The position numbers and the translations under genes were made by a program. Positions 1-7,589 of a DNA stretch of 64,000 nucleotides are shown piece by piece. Under the pieces are notes generated by a model. The model ran no database searches. It was not told the DNA's origin and saw only the letters and a list, made by a program, of their open reading frames with translations. Every line of letters begins with the position of its first letter. The first letter of the stretch is position 1. The stretch covers positions 1,860,001 to 1,924,000 of the forward strand of contig JACHMT010000001.1 in the NCBI GenBank assembly GCA_014208095.1. The letters are read 5' to 3'. The DNA comes from Actinospineispora eucalypti. GTDB lineage: Bacteria > Actinomycetota > Actinomycetes > Mycobacteriales > Pseudonocardiaceae.

Positions 1-1137
1 AACGGGCTGTGCTTTGCCTCCTGGCTTTCCCGGGCGCCCGCGGCCCGGGACACGCTGGGGCTCTCCTCGGCGCAGCTCGGCCTGTTGCTGCTCTGCCTCT
101 CCGGCGGGGCGTGCCTGGCGCTGCCCACGTCCGGCCCGCTGGTGCACCGGCTCGGCGCGGCCCGGGTGGTGCTGCTGGGCTCGCTGGTGGTCGGCGTCGG
201 GCTGGCCGGCCTGGCGTTGGCGCTGGCCACCGGCAACGTCTGGCCGGGTGCGGCCGGCCTGGCGCTCACCGGCATGGGCATGGGCAACTGGGACGTGGCG
301 ATGAACGTCGAGGGCGCGGAGGTGGAGCACCGCAGGGGGCGCTCGCTGATGCCTCGGCTGCACGCCGCGTTCAGCCTGGGCACGGTGGCCGGTGGCGGCA
401 TCGGCGCGGGCGCGGCGGCCGCCGGCCTGCCGCTGGCCGTGCAGGTGTCGGCGGCCGCGGTGCTGGCCCCGGTGAGCATGGCGTTCGCGGTCCGGTACTT
501 CCTGCCGGTGGTCGAGCCGGAACCGGGCGCGGTGCGGGTCCGCTCCGACGGGCTGCGGGCCTGGCGCGAGCCGCGCACGCTGCTGATCGGCGTGCTCACC
601 CTGTGCTTCGCGTTCACCGAGGGCACCGCCAACGACTGGCTGGCCGTCGCGCTGGTGGATGGTCACGGCACCGGCGAGGTGCTCGGCGCGCTCGGCTTCG
701 GCGCGTTCGTCGCCGCGATGACCGCCGGACGGCTGTCCGGCGGCGCGGCGCTGGACCGGTTCGGGCGGGTGGCCGTGCTGCGGACCACCGCCGTGCTGGC
801 GCTCGCCGGGTTGCTGCTGGTCACGCTGGCGTCGTCGGTGTGGTTGGTGCTGGTCGGCGCGTTGCTCTGGGGGCTCGGCGCCTCGCTCGGGTTCCCGGTC
901 GGCATGAGTGCGGCCGCCGACGACCCGGCCCGCTCGGCGGTCCGGGTGAGCGTGGTCAGCTCGATCGCCTACACCGCTTTCCTGGCCGGTCCGCCGCTGA
1001 TCGGCTTCCTGGCCGAGCACACCGGCATCCTGCGCGCCCTGTTCGTGGTTCTCGGCGTCCTGGCGGTCGCCACCCTGGTAATCCCCGCCGCCCGCCCTCT
1101 CCCTCCGGCAGCCCCGACGCCGCATGAGAACCGGTGA
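1..1137 (+). CDS. MFS transporter, 5' end outside window
   Basis: The reading frame is open from base 1, so the start codon and first membrane segment(s) lie outside the window. The visible 378 residues are very hydrophobic and form about ten to eleven membrane segments. The stretch GMGMGNWDVAMNVEG, followed by a long charged loop and a second half, resembles the YbjJ-like branch of the major facilitator superfamily (about 390-400 residues). It should be a plasma-membrane secondary transporter; its substrate cannot be told from sequence. The gene ends two bases before the operators of the toxin-antitoxin pair. Confidence 0.85.
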   Translation, partial: NGLCFASWLSRAPAARDTLGLSSAQLGLLLLCLSGGACLALPTSGPLVHRLGAARVVLLGSLVVGVGLAGLALALATGNVWPGAAGLALTGMGMGNWDVAMNVEGAEVEHRRGRSLMPRLHAAFSLGTVAGGGIGAGAAAAGLPLAVQVSAAAVLAPVSMAFAVRYFLPVVEPEPGAVRVRSDGLRAWREPRTLLIGVLTLCFAFTEGTANDWLAVALVDGHGTGEVLGALGFGAFVAAMTAGRLSGGAALDRFGRVAVLRTTAVLALAGLLLVTLASSVWLVLVGALLWGLGASLGFPVGMSAAADDPARSAVRVSVVSSIAYTAFLAGPPLIGFLAEHTGILRALFVVLGVLAVATLVIPAARPLPPAAPTPHENR

Positions 1138-1139
1138 AG

Positions 1140-1178
1140 CCATATCGGAGTACGGGCACATGCCATATCGGAGTATGG
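1140..1178 (+). promoter_or_regulatory. Tandem operators and leaderless promoter of the PIN toxin-antitoxin pair
   Basis: Two 16-bp sites, 1140-1155 and 1163-1178, differ at one base and are 23 bp apart. Each reads CCATA, six bases TCGGAG, then TACGG or TATGG, so each is an inverted repeat (perfect in the second). The second overlaps TATGGT at 1174-1179, a -10-like hexamer six bases before the ATG at 1186, so the mRNA is probably leaderless. This is the arrangement expected for autorepression by a ribbon-helix-helix antitoxin. Confidence 0.7.
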
Positions 1179-1185
1179 TGGTGGA

Positions 1186-1452
1186 ATGGCCGCGAAAAAG
1201 GTGACGATCACTCTCCCGGAGCAGCTGGCTGAGCGTCTGGCGCAGCGGGCGCGGGAGGCCGGCATTCCGTTCTCCACCTGGATCGCCCAGGCCGCCGAGG
1301 AACGCGCGCGCATCGAAGACGGTCAGGCGGCAATGGCCGAGTGGACTCGCGACGAAGGACCGCTCACGGACGACGAGCTGGCCGAGGCGGCGGCGGAACT
1401 CGCCCGTGCCGACGTGCTCGCGCAGCGCGCCGCACGTCGCCTGGCGGGCTGA
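1186..1452 (+). CDS. Ribbon-helix-helix antitoxin
   Basis: This 88-residue acidic protein begins KKVTITLPEQLAERLAQRAREAG, in pieces a beta strand followed by helices typical of CopG/RHH DNA-binding antitoxins (roughly residues 4-45). The C-terminal half is rich in Glu and Ala and would wrap the toxin. The PIN toxin gene follows after nine bases, and duplicated palindromes lie directly upstream. It should neutralise the toxin and repress the pair. There is no good ribosome site; the -10 hexamer at 1174 suggests leaderless translation. The RHH assignment is family inference from pattern. Confidence 0.75.
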   Translation: MAAKKVTITLPEQLAERLAQRAREAGIPFSTWIAQAAEERARIEDGQAAMAEWTRDEGPLTDDELAEAAAELARADVLAQRAARRLAG

Positions 1453-1461
1453 CCTGGGCGG

Positions 1462-1836
1462 ATGCCTACCCCTCTGGTGTACGACGCGGGTGCGCTGGTT
1501 GCCGCGGATCGCGGCGAGCGGAGTTTTCGCGCGCTGCACACGCAGGCGCTGGCCCAGGAGCGCCGGATAGTCGTACCGACACCGGTGCTGACCCAGGTGT
1601 GGCGCAACGGCGCGCGCCAGGCCCGGGTCGGTCAGGTGCTGCGCGGATGCGTGCTCGACCCGGTCGACGAGCAGTTCGCCAAGACGGCCGGCGTGTTGCT
1701 CGGCGAGAGCGGAACCCGGGATGCCGTGGACGCGATCGTCGTGGCCCTGGCGCTGCGACTGGGTGGTGTCGTGGTGACCACCGACCCGGGAGATCTGCAC
1801 AAGCTGGCCGACCGGCTGGTGGTCATCTCCCTCTGA
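1462..1836 (+). CDS. PIN-domain toxin (VapC-like ribonuclease)
   Basis: The 124-residue protein has the PIN-fold pattern: an N-terminal acidic residue in LVYDAGALVAADR (Asp8), a mid-protein Glu/Asp region and a C-terminal block SGTRDAVDAIVVALA followed by VVTTDPGDL. These carry the acidic residues that bind Mg2+ or Mn2+ in VapC endoribonucleases. It is the toxin partner of the antitoxin just upstream. Its stop codon is three bases from the stop of the convergent YeiH-type gene, with no room for a conventional terminator between them. Confidence 0.85.
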   Translation: MPTPLVYDAGALVAADRGERSFRALHTQALAQERRIVVPTPVLTQVWRNGARQARVGQVLRGCVLDPVDEQFAKTAGVLLGESGTRDAVDAIVVALALRLGGVVVTTDPGDLHKLADRLVVISL

Positions 1837-1839
1837 AAG

Positions 1840-2964
1840 TCAGCCGGCGGAGAAGTTGGCGAAGAGCAGGGCGGACAGGCCGAGGCCGATCGCCAGGTTC
1901 ACCACCACGGCCGTGCCGAACACGCCGATCGGCCGCCAGCCGGCCTCGCGCAGCGAGGACACCCGGAACTCCAGCCCGATGGACACGAACGCGAGGATCA
2001 GGAACAGCGTGCGCAGGTCGTTCACCGTGTCGATGGCCGGCTTGCCGGCGGCCGAACCCACCGCGCCCAGGTAGGCGGTGGCGATCACCGACGCGGCCAC
2101 GAAGCCGAGCACGAACTTGGGGAAACGGTGCCAGAGATCGATCGCCCTCGGCCGGGGTGAGTCGGCCGAGCGCTCCACCCGGAACGCGAAGTAGGCGGTC
2201 AGCGCCACCGCCACCACGCCCATCAGCGCGTTCTGCGTGACCTTCACGATGCTGGCGATCTGCAACGCCTGCTCACCGGCCAGCGTGCCGGCGGCGGTGA
2301 CCGCCGCCGTGGTGTCGATGTTGCCGCCGATCCATGCCCCGGCCACCGGCTGGGAGAGGCCGAACCAGTGCGCCAGCGCGGGCAGGATGAAGATGGACGG
2401 CAGGGCAAAGATGATCACCAGGCTGGCCGTGTAGGCCAGCTGCTCCTTCTTCGCCTGCACCGCGCCCGCCGCCGCGATGGCCGCGCTCACCCCGCAGATG
2501 GACACCGCCGAGGAAAGCAGCGCGCGCAGCTTGTGGTCCAGGCCGAGCCGGCCACCCAGCCACCAGGTGAACCCGAACACGATGGTGATCAGCAGCACCG
2601 CCTGCACGATCGCCGGTCCGGCCGCGCTGACGATCACCGCCAGGTTGATCGAGGCGCCGAGCAGCACCAGGCCGGTCTTGATGAAGAACTCGGTGCGGAA
2701 CGCGGCGGCCATCCGGTCGCGCAGCCCGGTCGCGGTGAGCACCGCGTTGCCCAGCAGGCCGAGCAGGATGGCGTACACCGGGTACTCGATGGACTTGGCG
2801 ATGTTGCCGAACCCGGAGCCCTTGGTGGCCGCCGGCACGTACTGCTCCAGGAACCGGGTCAGCGCGGCCAGCGCGACCACCACGAGCAGCCCGGCGACCG
2901 TCCAGCCCGCCGAAGGCCGCTCGGGCGCCTCGGCCTCGCGGGTGCTGGTCTCCTCGCTGGTCAC
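1840..2964 (-). CDS. YeiH-type putative sulfate/sulfite exporter
   Basis: The 374-residue protein has about ten membrane segments after a charged N-terminal tail of some 20 residues. Phrases such as GLLGNAVL, FFIKTGLVLLGASINL, SAVSICGVSAAIAAA and AWIGGNIDTTAAVTAAG identify the YeiH family (DUF/Cons_hypoth698), usually annotated as putative sulfate exporter. The start is GTG at 2964, which overlaps the stop codon of a 29-residue peptide gene (GTGA), so the two are probably translationally coupled. It is the last gene of the ssuABC-like operon and may rid the cell of sulfite or sulfate released from sulfonates. Substrate is by family annotation only. Confidence 0.85.
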   Translation of the reverse strand: MTSEETSTREAEAPERPSAGWTVAGLLVVVALAALTRFLEQYVPAATKGSGFGNIAKSIEYPVYAILLGLLGNAVLTATGLRDRMAAAFRTEFFIKTGLVLLGASINLAVIVSAAGPAIVQAVLLITIVFGFTWWLGGRLGLDHKLRALLSSAVSICGVSAAIAAAGAVQAKKEQLAYTASLVIIFALPSIFILPALAHWFGLSQPVAGAWIGGNIDTTAAVTAAGTLAGEQALQIASIVKVTQNALMGVVAVALTAYFAFRVERSADSPRPRAIDLWHRFPKFVLGFVAASVIATAYLGAVGSAAGKPAIDTVNDLRTLFLILAFVSIGLEFRVSSLREAGWRPIGVFGTAVVVNLAIGLGLSALLFANFSAG

Positions 2965-3050
2965 GGCACCAACCAGCCCGGGAGCGCACCGGCCAGCACC
3001 AGGCCGAGCAGGACCAACCCGACGATCGTCGCCGCCCAGTCCTCGTTCAT
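2961..3050 (-). CDS. 29-residue single-span membrane peptide, coupled to the YeiH-type exporter
   Basis: A short frame starts at ATG 3050 with a strong ribosome site (GGAGG, six bases upstream) and ends in TGA overlapping the GTG of the exporter gene. The product is MNEDWA, then a run of about 17 hydrophobic residues (IVGLVLLGLVLAGALPG), then WLVP, so it is one membrane helix with an acidic N-terminus. Its size and position recall KdpF, a small subunit that stabilises a larger transporter, but no sequence relation is claimed. It could be an accessory subunit of YeiH or only a translation-coupling device. The coding call rests on ribosome site, overlap and composition. Confidence 0.65.
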   Translation of the reverse strand: MNEDWAATIVGLVLLGLVLAGALPGWLVP

Positions 3051-3065
3051 CGTGGACCTCCGTCC

Positions 3066-3962
3066 TCACACGCCGGTGGCGAGGCCGCGGGCGCGCAGCA
3101 CCCGCTTCTCCACCGGACGGAACAGCAACAGCTCGATACCGATGCCCACCAGCAGGATCAGGAAGATCGCGGCGATCACCGTGGGCATGTTGTTGAAGTC
3201 GCTGCCTTCCTTCAGGTAAGCGCCCAGGCCCAGGCCGAGCAGCGGCCCGGCGGCGATGATCTCCGCCGCCATCAGCGAGCGCCAGGAGAAGGCCCAGCCC
3301 TGTTTGCAGCCGGCCAGGTAACCGGGCAGCGCGGCGGGCAGCAGGATGTGCCGCGCGCTGGTCAGGCCGCGCGCGCCGAGCACCTGGCCGACCCTGGGCA
3401 GGATCGGCGGGATCTGGTCGATGCCGGCGACCAGGCCGTTGGCGATGGACGGGATGGAGCCGAGCAGCACCACGAAGTAGATCGTGGCGTCGGTCAGCCC
3501 GAACCAGAGCACGGCGGCCGGTACCCAGGCCACCGAGGGCAGGCTCTGGAGCCCCTGCAACAGCGGGCCGATCGCGGAACGCACCACGCGCACCTTGGCC
3601 ACCAGCAGGCCCAGCGGGGTGGCGATCAGCAGGGCGATGAAGAAGCCGAGGAAGGCCCGGCTGACCGAGGTCCAGAGGACGGACCAGACCCGGCCGGTGG
3701 CCACCTCCGCCGCCACCGCCTGCCACACCGAGGCTGGGGAAGGCAGCTTGAACTCGGGCCAGAAGGCGGCCGCCCACAGCGCCTGCCAGACGGCCAGGAA
3801 CAGCAGCACCGCGACCAGCGGGGGCAGCCCGGCGGCCAGCGCCCGGCGCGTCCACGGCGCCCGCTGGACGGTCGGGGTGTCCAGCGCGTCCAGCCCGGCG
3901 ACGGCGGCCGCGTCGTCGGCGGTGGGCCTCCCGCGCTCCAGTTCGGTGAGCTCAGGCGGCAT
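3066..3962 (-). CDS. ssuC: ABC permease for sulfonates (SsuC/TauC type)
   Basis: The 298-residue protein has a cytoplasmic N-terminus of about 45 residues, then roughly six membrane helices with the BPD_transp_1 signature; the EAA loop is near GARGLTSARHILLPAALPG, and SLPSVAWVPAAVLWFG is typical of the SsuC/TauC/NrtB group. It would form the channel of the importer with SsuB and SsuA. Its first eleven bases overlap the end of the ATPase gene. The 15-bp gap to the small membrane peptide gene suggests one transcript. Confidence 0.85.
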   Translation of the reverse strand: MPPELTELERGRPTADDAAAVAGLDALDTPTVQRAPWTRRALAAGLPPLVAVLLFLAVWQALWAAAFWPEFKLPSPASVWQAVAAEVATGRVWSVLWTSVSRAFLGFFIALLIATPLGLLVAKVRVVRSAIGPLLQGLQSLPSVAWVPAAVLWFGLTDATIYFVVLLGSIPSIANGLVAGIDQIPPILPRVGQVLGARGLTSARHILLPAALPGYLAGCKQGWAFSWRSLMAAEIIAAGPLLGLGLGAYLKEGSDFNNMPTVIAAIFLILLVGIGIELLLFRPVEKRVLRARGLATGV

Positions 3963-4725
3963 GGCGGCTGATCACCTCGCGCAGCCGTCCGGTGATCTCG
4001 TCGTGCAGGTCCTCGTCCCCGACGGCCCACTCGCCGACCACGGTGCCCGGCCGCGAGGACAGCAGCACCACCCGCTGGGCCAGCCGGAGGGCCTCGCGCA
4101 CGTCGTGGGTGACGAACAGGACCGTGGTACCGGTGGCCCGCCACACCCGCAGCAGCTCGCCCTGCAGCACGTCCCGGGTGATCGCGTCCAGCGCGGCGAA
4201 CGGCTCGTCCATCAGCAGCAGGCCCGAGTCGTCCGGATTCTCCGGGTGGGTGGCGTGCGCCAGCGCGCGGGCCAGGGCGACCCGCTGCCGCATGCCGCCG
4301 GACAGCTCGTGCGGCCGCTTGCTGCCCTGACCCTCCAGGCGCACCAGCTCGAGCAGCTCGGCGGCCCGGCGGCGGCGGGCGGTCTTGCCGACCCCGTTCA
4401 GGCGCAGTGGCAGCTCGACGTTGCGCGCGGCGTCCAGCCAGGGCAGCAATGCCGGCTCCTGGAACATGAACGACGGCCGCCCGGTGGCCAGCCGCACCTC
4501 GCCGAGGCTCGGCCGGTCCAGCCCGGCAACCAGGTTGAGCAGTGTCGACTTGCCGCACCCGGACGCGCCGAGCAGGCAGACGAACTCGCCCGGGCGCACC
4601 GTCAGCTCGATGTCGCGCAGCGCGGTGACCGCGCTCGGGCCGGTGCCGAAGGTCTTGCCGACGCCGGCCAGCCGGACCGCCGGGGCGGCCGTCCGAAGCT
4701 GCTGATTGATCACAGTCACGGTCAT
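3952..4725 (-). CDS. ssuB: ABC ATPase for sulfonates (SsuB type)
   Basis: The 257-residue protein has all ATPase motifs: Walker A GASGCGKST (residues 53-61), a Q-loop in FMFQEPALLPW, signature LSGGMRQR, Walker B LLLMDEP and the H-switch in FVTHDVREAL. The FMFQEPALLPWL stretch is characteristic of the nitrate/sulfonate/taurine importer family. It drives uptake through SsuC. It lies seven bases downstream of the binding-protein gene. The specific substrate (alkanesulfonate, taurine or related) cannot be decided; no SsuD-type monooxygenase gene is next to it. Confidence 0.88.
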   Translation of the reverse strand: MTVTVINQQLRTAAPAVRLAGVGKTFGTGPSAVTALRDIELTVRPGEFVCLLGASGCGKSTLLNLVAGLDRPSLGEVRLATGRPSFMFQEPALLPWLDAARNVELPLRLNGVGKTARRRRAAELLELVRLEGQGSKRPHELSGGMRQRVALARALAHATHPENPDDSGLLLMDEPFAALDAITRDVLQGELLRVWRATGTTVLFVTHDVREALRLAQRVVLLSSRPGTVVGEWAVGDEDLHDEITGRLREVISRHAA

Positions 4726-4732
4726 CGCCGGA

Positions 4733-5800
4733 TCACCTCTGTGACTTGTCGAGGCCGGCGGCGCTCACCGTCGGCTTGCCGTTGCCCTGCAGGACCTTGT
4801 TCAGCTGGGTGACGTCCACGAACCCGGCCAGGTCGGTCTCGGTGGGGGTCGCGCCCGCGGTCACGCTGTCCTTGGACAGCTGGGGGAAGGTCGCGGCGAG
4901 TGGGTCCAGGCCGAAGGTCAGCTCGGAGAACGCCCGGTCGAGCACCGCGGGGGCCACCGATGCGTTGGTCAGCTTCTTGATCGAGTCGTTGGTCACCGTC
5001 TTGGCCTCGGCCGGGTTGGCGGTGGCGAACTCGATCGCCTGCCGGGTGCCGCGCAGCAGCGCGGCCACCGTGTCCGGGTGCTTCTGGAGGAACTCGGTCC
5101 GCACGATCAGCACGGTGGTCGGGAACTGCCCGCCCGGCCACAGCGTCCGCTCGTCCACCAGCACCTTGGCCCCGGCGTCCACCAGCCGCGAGCTCCACGG
5201 CTCGGGCAGCCAGCCGCCCGCCACCTGGCCGGACTTGAACAGGTCGAGGGTGCGCGGGTTGTCCAGGTTCTGCACGGTCACGCCGTCCGCGCCCCGCGGC
5301 AGGTTGTGCTCCTTGAGCCACTTCTTCAGTGCCACGTCTTGGGTGTTGCCGGCCTGCGGGGTGGCGATGGTCTTGCCCTTCAGCTGCTCCGGGCCGGTGA
5401 TGTCCGGCTTGACCACCAACTGCGCGCCGCCCGAGGTGGAGCCGGCGATCAGCCGCACCGCCGCGCCCTTCGACTTGGCGAACGCGTTGATGGCCGGGCT
5501 GGACCCGATGAAGCTGGCGTCCAGCGAACCGCCGAGCAGCGCGTTGACCGCTTCCGGACCGGCGTTGAACTGCTGGGTGACCAGCTTGGTGTTGCCCAGT
5601 TCCTTGGCGAAGTAGCCCTTGTCCAGCCCGATCAGGGCGGGTGCGTGGGTGATGTTGGGGAAGAAGCCGAGGCGCAGCTCGGCGGCCGGTCCTTCGCTGG
5701 CCGGCGCGGCCGAGTCGGCGGGGCGGTCGGCCCGCGAGCACGCGGCGAGGGTGGCCAGCACGGCGAGGAGCGAGGCGAGAATCCGGAGGCGGCGCGTCAT
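4733..5800 (-). CDS. ssuA: Sulfonate ABC binding lipoprotein (SsuA type)
   Basis: The 355-residue protein begins with a lipoprotein signal: Arg-rich start, hydrophobic core and lipobox LAAC with Cys21 as the lipidated residue. The mature part has the NMT1/SsuA fold pattern, with ELRLGFFPNITHAPALIG, FIGSSPAINAF and PQAGNTQDVAL. It should be anchored outside the membrane and deliver substrate to SsuC. It is the first gene of an operon that runs down to the YeiH-type exporter. One of the two shared 25-bp sites lies 60 bp upstream, so control by the nearby Rrf2 regulator is likely. Confidence 0.88.
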   Translation of the reverse strand: MTRRLRILASLLAVLATLAACSRADRPADSAAPASEGPAAELRLGFFPNITHAPALIGLDKGYFAKELGNTKLVTQQFNAGPEAVNALLGGSLDASFIGSSPAINAFAKSKGAAVRLIAGSTSGGAQLVVKPDITGPEQLKGKTIATPQAGNTQDVALKKWLKEHNLPRGADGVTVQNLDNPRTLDLFKSGQVAGGWLPEPWSSRLVDAGAKVLVDERTLWPGGQFPTTVLIVRTEFLQKHPDTVAALLRGTRQAIEFATANPAEAKTVTNDSIKKLTNASVAPAVLDRAFSELTFGLDPLAATFPQLSKDSVTAGATPTETDLAGFVDVTQLNKVLQGNGKPTVSAAGLDKSQR

Positions 5801-5859
5801 GTGGCGGGATCCGATCGATTTGATCTTGACTCGGGGGCGGAACGGTGGTGTTGCTGATT

Positions 5860-5884
5860 TTCCTGAGCTAGATAGTCAACAAAA
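5860..5884 (-). promoter_or_regulatory. Probable Rrf2 operator upstream of ssuA, copy 1
   Basis: On the plus strand this site reads TTCCTGAGC, three variable bases TAG, then ATAGTCAACAAAA. The same 25 bp, differing only at the three central bases, recurs at 7022-7046 beside the Rrf2-family gene. On the minus strand it contains TTGACT, a -35-like hexamer pointing at ssuA, so a bound repressor would block that promoter. No cysteine leader peptide was found between it and ssuA. Confidence 0.6.
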
Positions 5885-5942
5885 AGGGCCGGATGGGCGA
5901 GCTGATGCACATCGGTCGGGATCTCCTCGTGGAACTGCTTGT

Positions 5943-6857
5943 TCAGCGAACGGGTTCGAGTTCGGGCGAGAGCGGTGCGGGGTCGACCTTGCGGGGACGC
6001 TGCAGGACGGCCATTAGCACCAGTGCGGCCGCCGAGCCGAGCAGGATCACCGGCGTGCCCACCTTGAGCAGGGCCAGCGCGGACGCCAGCAGCACCGCCG
6101 CGATGACCGGCCGGATCACCGCCGAAGGACCCCGGGCCGACCAGCGGGCGCCCAGGTAGACCCCGGGCAACGCGCCGAGCAGCAGGAACGTGGTCAGCGC
6201 GAACTGCACGTCACCGAACAGCAGGTGGCCCAGGGTGGCCGAGGCGACCAGCGGGATGGCCTGCACGATGTCCGTGCCGACCAGCCGAGCGGGGCGCAGC
6301 GCGGGGTAGGCGAGCAGCAGCAGCGCGATGATCAGGGAGCCGGCGCCGACCGAGGTCATGCCGACCACGAAGCCGCCGACCACCCCGATCGCCAGGGTCC
6401 GGGGCACCCGGATCCGCACCGGTTCTTCGTTTTCGGCGGTGCCGTTGGCGGCGTCGCGCTGGCGGTTCCGGCGGTCCAGGGCCAGGCGCAGGAACATCAG
6501 CGTCACCGAGGCGCACAGCGCCCAGCCGATGAACAGCTTCAGGTTGTCCTGCAGGCCCGCCCGGTGCGCCAGCGTGCCGATCGCCACCGCGCCGAGGAAC
6601 GCCGCCGGCACCGAGCCGACGGCCAGCCAGCCGACCAGCCGCCAGTGCACGGTCCGCTGGCGCAGGTGCACCGCGCCGCCGACCGGCTTCATCACCAGCG
6701 AGGTGAACAGGTCGGAGGAGATCGCGGCCAGCGGCTCGACCCGGAACAGCAGGACCAGCACCGGCGTCAGCAGCGCGCCGCCGCCCATCCCGGTGAGGCC
6801 GACGAGCAGGCCGACCAACAGACCGGCGACGGTCAGCGGCCAGTCGACGTGCGCCAT
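5943..6857 (-). CDS. TauE/SafE-family sulfite exporter
   Basis: The 304-residue protein has about eight membrane segments in two half-repeats. The first carries GLLVGLLVGLTGMGGGALLTPVL and the second GGFVVGMTSVGAGSLIIALLL, the paired glycine-rich motifs of TauE/SafE (DUF81) exporters. A hydrophilic loop of about 25 residues separates the halves. The family exports sulfite or sulfoacetate released from sulfonate breakdown. It lies between the ssu operon and the Rrf2 regulator and is preceded by a 32-residue cysteine leader peptide, which supports a role in sulfur homeostasis. Confidence 0.85.
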   Translation of the reverse strand: MAHVDWPLTVAGLLVGLLVGLTGMGGGALLTPVLVLLFRVEPLAAISSDLFTSLVMKPVGGAVHLRQRTVHWRLVGWLAVGSVPAAFLGAVAIGTLAHRAGLQDNLKLFIGWALCASVTLMFLRLALDRRNRQRDAANGTAENEEPVRIRVPRTLAIGVVGGFVVGMTSVGAGSLIIALLLLAYPALRPARLVGTDIVQAIPLVASATLGHLLFGDVQFALTTFLLLGALPGVYLGARWSARGPSAVIRPVIAAVLLASALALLKVGTPVILLGSAAALVLMAVLQRPRKVDPAPLSPELEPVR

Positions 6858-6907
6858 TTGATGCCTGCCTCACGGGTTGACTCGTTGCGGGGTACGCGCA
6901 AATCCGG

Positions 6908-7006
6908 TCAGCGGCAGGCGGCGGCGAACACCCGCATCAGGTCGACGTGCAACCGGCGGACCAGCGAAGGCCGGTCCGCGCGATTCACCTGATAGCGGAT
7001 GCTCAC
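6908..7006 (-). CDS. Cysteine leader peptide of the TauE/SafE gene
   Basis: A 32-codon frame (GTG 7006 to TGA 6908) ends in the core RRLHVDLMRVFAAACR. The R-[RL]-HVDL-R-V...C pattern is that of actinobacterial putative leader peptides found before sulfur genes. A cysteine codon just before the stop would sense cysteinyl-tRNA supply, as reported for cysteine-responsive attenuation in mycobacteria. It ends 50 bp before the exporter start and begins 16 bp downstream of the second Rrf2-type site. The start is uncertain because the ribosome site is weak; the C-terminal core makes the call firm. Confidence 0.75.
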   Translation of the reverse strand: MSIRYQVNRADRPSLVRRLHVDLMRVFAAACR

Positions 7007-7021
7007 CCATCGATGCTTACA

Positions 7022-7046
7022 TTCCTGAGCCGCATAGTCAACAAAA
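7022..7046. promoter_or_regulatory. Probable Rrf2 operator between tauE and rrf2, copy 2
   Basis: This site matches copy 1 at 22 of 25 positions (TTCCTGAGC, CGC instead of TAG, then ATAGTCAACAAAA). On the minus strand TTGACT at its edge would be the -35 box for the leader peptide and exporter transcript. The Rrf2 gene starts about 55 bp to the right on the plus strand, so one site could serve both directions, including autoregulation. Confidence 0.6.
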
Positions 7047-7099
7047 TGGCCAGGTCACCGGTGTGAGACCGGCCTCGGTGGATGGGCCAAGATGGAGAG

Positions 7100-7576
7100 G
7101 TGCAGATCTCGGCCAGGGCGGACTATGCGCTCCGGGCGCTGTGCCTGCTGGCGGCGGCGCCTGAGCAGTGCGCGGTGAAGGCGGACGAGATCGCGGCGGC
7201 GCAGGACATCCCGCGCACCTTCCTGGACGGCATCCTGGTCGAGCTGCGCCGCGCCGGCCTGATCGAGAGCCGCCGGGGCCGGGACGGCGGCCACCGGCTG
7301 GCCCGCCCGGCGTACGCGATCTCGCTGGCCGACGTCATCCGGGTCACCGACGGCCCGCTGGCGCTGGTCCGGGGCCAGCGCCCGGAGAACCACACCTACG
7401 GCGGCGCCGCGCGGCACCTGCAGGACGTGTGGGTGGCGGTCCGGGCCAGCCTCCGGGAGATCCTGGAGCTGACGACGGTCGCCCAGGTGGTCACCGGCGA
7501 CCTCCCCGACCCGGTCCTCAACTACACCCGCCAGGACCGCTCCTGGCAATCCGTCTGGCCCACCGAGTCCCGGTAG
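7100..7576 (+). CDS. Rrf2-family transcriptional regulator
   Basis: The protein (158 residues from GTG 7100; an in-frame ATG at 7082 is an alternative) begins QISARADYALRALCLLA, the usual opening of Rrf2 regulators, followed by a winged helix-turn-helix with QDIPRTFLDGILVELRRAGLIESRRGRDGGHRLAR. The region after it lacks the three-cysteine cluster that binds Fe-S in IscR and NsrR, so it resembles non-Fe-S members such as CymR of Bacillus, which controls cysteine metabolism. It is divergent from the TauE gene over a shared 25-bp site and probably controls the ssu and tauE units. Confidence 0.85.
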   Translation: MQISARADYALRALCLLAAAPEQCAVKADEIAAAQDIPRTFLDGILVELRRAGLIESRRGRDGGHRLARPAYAISLADVIRVTDGPLALVRGQRPENHTYGGAARHLQDVWVAVRASLREILELTTVAQVVTGDLPDPVLNYTRQDRSWQSVWPTESR

Positions 7577-7589
7577 GCGCCCGGGCGGG

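Noticed and set aside
5801..5942. Possible cysteine leader peptide before ssuA
   Set aside because: No short frame with the HVDL-R-V...C pattern was found on the minus strand; only the 25-bp operator copy is present.
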